A stretch of 64,000 bases of DNA from Fimbriimonadales bacterium. GTDB taxonomy: Bacteria; Armatimonadota; Fimbriimonadia; Fimbriimonadales; GBS-DC. The stretch is from positions 62,001 to 126,000 of the forward strand of contig BPGO01000001.1 of assembly GCA_026003075.1 (NCBI GenBank), written 5' to 3'. The translations under genes were made by a program, and so were the position numbers. Shown one piece after another: positions 58,840-64,000 of the stretch. Every line of letters begins with the position of its first letter. Position 1 is the first letter of the stretch. Below the pieces are notes generated by a model. The model saw only the letters and a program-made list of their open reading frames with translations. It was not told the origin of the DNA and did not search any database.

Positions 58840-59702
58840 GAACACTACGCGGGATGCGTGCGCGGATACGCGCCGCGAAGAGTATCCAGCAAATCACGCG
58901 GGCGATGAAGTTGGTCTCGGCAGCGCGCCTGCGACGGGCGCAAGACCGCGTGCTGGCGGCGCGCCCCTACGCCCAACGCATGCACGATGTACTGCAGGAA
59001 CTCGGACGCGCCGGCGAACTACCCGACCATCCGCTGCTGCAAAAACGCGAGCCACGCACCTACGGCTTTGTGCTGGCAACCTCCGACCGCGGACTGTGTG
59101 GCTCCTACAACATGAACCTCATTCGTACCCTCCAAAACGCCATTCGCGATAGGGGGCTGCGCCCAGAACAGGTGAAACTGCTCTGCATCGGGCGACGGGG
59201 CTACCAGTTCTTCAGCAAGCGCGGCTATGACATTGCGTTCTACCGCTCGATGCCCACGGCGGGCGCAGGGTTGGAAGACGCCCGTGCAGTCGCTGACGCC
59301 GTCCAAGAGATGTTCATCAACGGCGCCGTCGACCGCGTCTACCTCATCTACTCGCAGTTTATCAACCCCGTGACGCAGCGCCCCACCGTGCTACCCCTGC
59401 TGCCCATCGAGCCGCCCTCCGGCGACGAAGATGGCAAAACCTACGACTTCGTGTTCGAACCCTCGGCAGAACAACTGCTCCAACGCCTCCTGCCGCGCTA
59501 CCTGCTAACGGAAGTCCTGCAGGCACTTTTGGAAGCCAGCGCGAGCGAACACGGGGCGCGTATGACCGCCATGTCGATGGCGAGCGATAATGCAGGCAAA
59601 ATGATTCAGGAACTCACGCTCACTATGAACCGCCTGCGCCAAGCGGCGATTACCAAAGAAATCGCCGAAGTGGTCGGCGGCGCAGAGGCGTTGAAAGGTT
59701 AA
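58836..59702 (+). CDS. atpG: F-type ATP synthase subunit gamma
   Basis: [47 protein letters not shown]-terminal [22 protein letters not shown]. Confidence 0.97.
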   Translation: MRTLRGMRARIRAAKSIQQITRAMKLVSAARLRRAQDRVLAARPYAQRMHDVLQELGRAGELPDHPLLQKREPRTYGFVLATSDRGLCGSYNMNLIRTLQNAIRDRGLRPEQVKLLCIGRRGYQFFSKRGYDIAFYRSMPTAGAGLEDARAVADAVQEMFINGAVDRVYLIYSQFINPVTQRPTVLPLLPIEPPSGDEDGKTYDFVFEPSAEQLLQRLLPRYLLTEVLQALLEASASEHGARMTAMSMASDNAGKMIQELTLTMNRLRQAAITKEIAEVVGGAEALKG

Positions 59703-59777
59703 TAAGCCTTGCATAGGGGCGCGGGTGTGCGCCCCTCCCCCCTCAAACAGGTCGCTCATCGGGTATAAATTAGCCTG

Positions 59778-60251
59778 ATGAGCCATTTCGAAGGCAACCT
59801 GAACGCGCAGGGCTTACGCTTCGCGATTATCGTGAGCCGCTACAACGAACTAATTACCGACCGCCTGAAGGAGGGAGCCATCCAAACCCTCTTGCGACAC
59901 GGCGCAGACCCCAACGCCATCGATATCTACACCGTGCCCGGCAGTTGGGAAATCCCCGTGGTGGCACGGGAGTGTGCCCACTCCAACGAATACGACGCCC
60001 TCATCTGCCTCGGCGCGGTACTTCAAGGGGAGACCAGCCACGCCCAGCACATCAGCAGCGCGGTCTGTTCCGCCCTCATGCACCTGATGCTGGAAACGGG
60101 CAAACCCATCGCGCTGGGCATCCTGACCGACGCCACTTTTGAGCAGGGGCTGGCGCGGTCAGGCGGTAAGATGGGCAACAAAGGCAGCGAAGCCGCCCTC
60201 AGCGCCATCGAAATGGCAAACCTGATGCACCGTACAGGAGAGACCCTATGA
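59778..60251 (+). CDS. ribH: 6,7-dimethyl-8-ribityllumazine synthase
   Basis: FAIIVSRYNELITDRLKEGAI; VPGSWEIPVVA; GAVLQGETSHAQHI; GNKGSEAALSAIEMANL. Confidence 0.95.
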   Translation: MSHFEGNLNAQGLRFAIIVSRYNELITDRLKEGAIQTLLRHGADPNAIDIYTVPGSWEIPVVARECAHSNEYDALICLGAVLQGETSHAQHISSAVCSALMHLMLETGKPIALGILTDATFEQGLARSGGKMGNKGSEAALSAIEMANLMHRTGETL

Positions 60252-61306
60252 GAGCAGAATCGTTGGCGTTTCTGAAGGCTATCGTGAACGCACCGTCCCC
60301 CTCGGGCTATGAGCAACGCGCGGCAGAAGTCTACCGCGCCTACACCCGTGAGTTCGCCGACCGCGTCTATACCGATGTGATGGGCAACACCATCGCCGTC
60401 CTCAACGAACAGGGCGCGCCACGCGTGATGTTCGCAGGGCATATGGACGAAATTGGATTCATCGTGAAGTATATCTCCGAGGAAGGTTTCCTCTACTTCG
60501 GTCCGATTGGCGGACACGACCCCGTGATCCCTGTCGGGCAGCGCGTGTTGGTACATACGAAACACGGCTCCATCCCCGGCGTCATCGGCAAAAAACCCAT
60601 CCACCTGCTCGATGACGACGAGCGCGGGAAAGCCCCCAAACTGCACGACCTGTGGATCGACATCGGCGCGAAGGACAAGGAAGACGCCCAATCCAAAGTA
60701 CGCATCGGCGACCCGGTGACAATTGCCGTGGAGTTCCAAGAACTGCAGAACGGCTTCGCCACCGCGCGTGGGTTCGACAATAAAATGGGTTCGTTTATCG
60801 TGGCGGAGGCGCTGCGCCTATTATCGGAAGACCGTCCCACCGCCGCGGTGTATGCCGTCGCCACTGTCCAAGAGGAGATCGGCTTGCGGGGCGCGCGCAC
60901 CAGCGCCTACGGCGTCGACGCACCCGTCGGCATCGCTGTCGATGTGACGCACGCCTCCGACTATCCCTCGGTAGACAAGCGGCGCGTGGGCGAACTGCGC
61001 CCCGGCAAAGGACCCGTAATTTGTCGCGGCGCGAACATCAACCCCCGCGTGTTCGAGATGCTGGTGGAAGCTGCCGAAGCGGAAGGAATCCCCTACCAGC
61101 TGGAGGCGGCTGGCGGCGGCACTGGCACCGACGCAAACGCGATGCAACTCAACAAGGCAGGCATGGCGACTGGGCTGGTCTCGGTACCGCTGCGCTACAT
61201 GCACACCCCGTGCGAGCTACTTCACTTAGACGATGTGGAGAACGCCGCGCGTCTCCTGGCAGCCTTCACTCGGCGCGTGAAACCCGACACGAACTTCATT
61301 CCCTAA
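60248..61306 (+). CDS. M42-family metallopeptidase
   Basis: SPSGYEQRAAEVYRAYT; MFAGHMDEIGFIVKYI; GFDNKMGSF; VATVQEEIGLRGARTSA. Confidence 0.93.
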   Translation: MRAESLAFLKAIVNAPSPSGYEQRAAEVYRAYTREFADRVYTDVMGNTIAVLNEQGAPRVMFAGHMDEIGFIVKYISEEGFLYFGPIGGHDPVIPVGQRVLVHTKHGSIPGVIGKKPIHLLDDDERGKAPKLHDLWIDIGAKDKEDAQSKVRIGDPVTIAVEFQELQNGFATARGFDNKMGSFIVAEALRLLSEDRPTAAVYAVATVQEEIGLRGARTSAYGVDAPVGIAVDVTHASDYPSVDKRRVGELRPGKGPVICRGANINPRVFEMLVEAAEAEGIPYQLEAAGGGTGTDANAMQLNKAGMATGLVSVPLRYMHTPCELLHLDDVENAARLLAAFTRRVKPDTNFIP

Positions 61307-61314
61307 ATCCCTTC

Positions 61315-61339
61315 GGTGCGACGCCGAGGGCGTCGCACC
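61315..61339 (+). terminator. Perfect 11-bp-stem hairpin between M42 peptidase and DNA methylase genes
   Basis: GGTGCGACGCC GAG GGCGTCGCACC. Confidence 0.6.
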
Positions 61340-61391
61340 AGCATTCTAAGTGAGAGGAACTTTCAATACCTCGCCGAACAGTATAAACACT

Positions 61392-63182
61392 ATGACAGAA
61401 AAGGAACGATTGGAGCAAGAACCAGAACTCACCGAACCGATCGAAACCGATGCCGAGCCAGAACCGCTGCCCGAACAGGAGGAGTTCTGGCGTCCGCCTG
61501 TGCGCTTCGGAAGCGTTCCCGTCGAAAAAGAGCCGCTCGGCTGGGATCGGCGTAAGGGCTTTTACAAGCTCTACCCGCGCGTCAGCCTGCCGTTCCAAAT
61601 CGTGGAGCGCGTCTCGTTCGGCAATCCCAACCTGCCGCCCAATCGACTTATCTGGGGCGACAACCTGCATGTGATGCGCCAACTGCCCAGCGAAAGCATC
61701 GACCTCATCTATATCGACCCGCCGTTCTTCTCGGGCAGGCAATACAATGTGATTTTCGGCGACCAGAACGAGGTGCGCTCCTTCAACGACATCTGGGAGG
61801 GCGGAATGCCCGGCTACCTCGTGTGGCTGAACGCCCGCCTCTACGAAATGAAACGCCTACTGAAAAAGACAGGCAGCATCTATGTCCACTGCGACTGGCA
61901 CGCCAGCCACTACATCAAAGTGGAAATGGATAAGATTTTTGGGTATGAGAATTTTTTGAATGAAATTATATGGCATTATGACTATGGGGCGAGAAGCAAA
62001 CGGTATTTCGGTAGGAAACACGATTGCATACTTTGGTACAAGAAAACCAATGAATATAATTTCTACTCGGAAAATATTCTGGTTCCCTATGAAAGCAAGA
62101 TGACCCTATGGCGATACACAAAGGGTGGGCAAGCAGGCAAACCTATGCCTCAGGGCAAAATTCCATCAGATGTTTGGGACATCAAAATTAACGCTATGTC
62201 AAAAGAACGCATTGGCTACCCCACCCAAAAGCCCGAAGCCTTAATTGAACGCATCATCAAAGCCTCTACGAAGGAAGGCGATATTGTCGCAGACTTTTTC
62301 TGTGGGGGTGGCACGACGCCTGCGGTGGCGCAGCGTCTGGGCAGGCGGTGGATTGCGTGCGATCAGTCGCGCGTGGCGATTGCGGTCACTGCTGATCGCT
62401 TGGTTCGCGGCGCGGAGCAGCTGACCACCGATAACCCCACGCCCGACTTCACGATTGAATACTGGGGCGTGTATGAGGCGCGACGCTTGCAGAAAATGCC
62501 CCCGAACGAGTTTCGCGCCTTCATCCTGCGGTGCTTTGGGGCGCGCCCAGAAAACAAGTTTGCCGGGATTCATGGCTTCAAAGGGAGCGTGCCCGTGTGG
62601 GTGTGCGAGCCAGACCCGAAGCGGCGTGTGGAACCGCAGGATGTGGTGCAGTTCGCCAACGCCATCCGCCGCACGCCACACTATCAGCAGGCGAACCTGC
62701 GCGACGGCATCATGCTGGGCTGGGCGTTCAACCACAAAGCCCAAACAGCCGCCGAACAACTCCGCGCCCGCCAAAATACCGACATCCACTTCATCCGACT
62801 GGAGCTGATACGCATCGATTCACCCCGATTCCGCGAGCATATCACTCGCCTCTCCACCGACCACGCCGACTATGAGAACTTTCTCACCTTCGTGTTGCCG
62901 CCGCTGGTCTCGGTTGCCTACAAACGCATCGCCCCCCTCACTTACAAGTTCGATATTAGCGACACAACGGTGCAGAACCCAGGCGCGAATTTAATCAATG
63001 TGCAGTGGGACTTCAACTACGACGGCAGGCGGTTCCGCAGTGCGCAGGGCTACGCGCTTAAGAAGGCAGCCGAACCTGTGGTCTATAAGTTCCCATGTGC
63101 AGGGCGCTATGTGGTTGCCTGCAAGGTGCAAGACGACAAGGGCGGCGAAGGCTTCTGGTCAGAAGAGATTGCGGTGAGTTGA
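61392..63182 (+). CDS. Site-specific DNA methyltransferase (beta-class N4/N6), apparently orphan, with long C-terminal extension
   Basis: IDLIYIDPPFFSGRQYNVIFGD (motif IV) before IGYPTQKPEALIERII...VADFFCGGGTTPAVAQRLGRRWIACDQS (motif I). Confidence 0.88.
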   Translation: MTEKERLEQEPELTEPIETDAEPEPLPEQEEFWRPPVRFGSVPVEKEPLGWDRRKGFYKLYPRVSLPFQIVERVSFGNPNLPPNRLIWGDNLHVMRQLPSESIDLIYIDPPFFSGRQYNVIFGDQNEVRSFNDIWEGGMPGYLVWLNARLYEMKRLLKKTGSIYVHCDWHASHYIKVEMDKIFGYENFLNEIIWHYDYGARSKRYFGRKHDCILWYKKTNEYNFYSENILVPYESKMTLWRYTKGGQAGKPMPQGKIPSDVWDIKINAMSKERIGYPTQKPEALIERIIKASTKEGDIVADFFCGGGTTPAVAQRLGRRWIACDQSRVAIAVTADRLVRGAEQLTTDNPTPDFTIEYWGVYEARRLQKMPPNEFRAFILRCFGARPENKFAGIHGFKGSVPVWVCEPDPKRRVEPQDVVQFANAIRRTPHYQQANLRDGIMLGWAFNHKAQTAAEQLRARQNTDIHFIRLELIRIDSPRFREHITRLSTDHADYENFLTFVLPPLVSVAYKRIAPLTYKFDISDTTVQNPGANLINVQWDFNYDGRRFRSAQGYALKKAAEPVVYKFPCAGRYVVACKVQDDKGGEGFWSEEIAVS

Positions 63183-63207
63183 CGGCTACTGTAGTGTATA
63201 ATCAGCA

Positions 63208-63882
63208 GTGATGGGTGAACAAGTGAAGCCAGGGCTGGGCTATGGCGTCTACTCGTATGCGGAGGTGGCGCGATTGCTGGGGATTACGCCCCATCGGGTG
63301 GCGCGCTGGGCGGACGGCTACCTGTTTCCGTTGAAGTGGGGACAGGGCTACTCTGCGCCTGTGCTGCAGTCGCATACTCATCAGCGGGGCGTGCTTTCCT
63401 TCCCCGAGCTCATCGAACTGATGTTCGTGCGCGAGTTTGTGGCACTGGGCGTCTCATTGCCCCATGTGCGAGCGACAGCGGAGGCGCTGGCGCAAGAAGT
63501 GGGCGATTATCCGTTCACGCGCAGGCGTGTACTGGTGGGAGGGCGTGAATTGCTGGTGCGCGAGACGGAACACATCTTGCGCCGACCCGATATCGGGCAA
63601 CTCGTGGCGGATTTCGCTGAAACACTGGCAACGCAAATAGAGATAGAGGACGACCATGTGCGCAGATACTATCCACCACAGTACGCACGGCAAGTCTACT
63701 TAGACCGAGCCATTCGTGGCGGTGAACCCGTGGTGTCCGAGCATGCGATACCCACGCGCGTCATCTACGCCCTCTGGGAGCAGGAACATGATTTGGAGCG
63801 TGTTGCGGATTACTTTGATCTACCTATCGAATCCATCTCCGCAGCCGTCCGCTACGAGGGCGAGTGGCGCTTGAGCGCGTAA
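63208..63882 (+). CDS. VapB45-like antitoxin (MerR-type HTH plus DUF433)
   Basis: YSYAEVARLLGITPHRVARWADGYLFP; ISAAVRYEGEWRLSA; VYLDRAIRGGEPVVSEHAIPTRVIYALWEQEHDLERVADYFDLPIESI. Confidence 0.8.
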   Translation: MMGEQVKPGLGYGVYSYAEVARLLGITPHRVARWADGYLFPLKWGQGYSAPVLQSHTHQRGVLSFPELIELMFVREFVALGVSLPHVRATAEALAQEVGDYPFTRRRVLVGGRELLVRETEHILRRPDIGQLVADFAETLATQIEIEDDHVRRYYPPQYARQVYLDRAIRGGEPVVSEHAIPTRVIYALWEQEHDLERVADYFDLPIESISAAVRYEGEWRLSA

Positions 63883-63909
63883 AATTTGGCACAACGCTGT
63901 ATATCGCTT

Positions 63910-64000
63910 GTGAAGAAACTACTTTTCGATGAGAATATCTCGCAGCGACTGGTGGAATTCGTTAACCGCGAGTCGCGTCTTGTCGAAATGGCGCATATTC
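63910..64000 (+). CDS. DUF5615/VapC45-like toxin (PIN-like), truncated by window end
   Basis: VKKLLFDENISQRLVEFVNRESRLVEMAHI. Confidence 0.7.
   Translation, partial: MKKLLFDENISQRLVEFVNRESRLVEMAHI

Noticed and set aside
1-64000. tRNA or rRNA genes
   Set aside because: None recognised by eye; a tRNAscan/Infernal run would be needed to exclude them.

Overview
GC-rich bacterial chromosome segment. Several H-X9-DG prepilin-type (DUF1559-like) proteins, BTAD/NB-ARC regulators and PEP-CTERM/HAF proteins suggest an Armatimonadota-like lineage; this is inferred from protein families, not tested. Housekeeping content includes xerC-hslV, groES-groEL with CIRCE, an feo iron-transport operon, plsX-rpmF-yceD, nadD-rsfS, pgk, pstB, ribH and atpB-E-F-H-A-G without atpD/atpC. 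Accessory content includes a BTAD-STAND regulator next to secreted-protein genes, a 2.2k-aa surface protein, an IS5-like element beside a truncated prepilin gene, a decayed HAF-repeat/PEP-CTERM gene, a 21-bp minisatellite, a possible HepT/MntA relic, an orphan beta-class DNA methylase and a VapBC45-like toxin-antitoxin pair at the right edge. The strongest unusual observation is a restriction-modification pair (52.4-54.9 kb) flanked by an 82-bp perfect direct repeat. That repeat carries the atp-operon promoter, leader and atpB start codon, so it looks like a long-target-duplication insertion that captured the ATP synthase promoter. Other unusual points are an Mfd lacking its N-terminal UvrB-like module, a FeoB split into two overlapping genes with an internal Shine-Dalgarno, a hairpin cluster between atpB and atpE, and a MITE-like nested palindrome. 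All calls were made by reading the supplied sequence and ORF translations; no database search was run.
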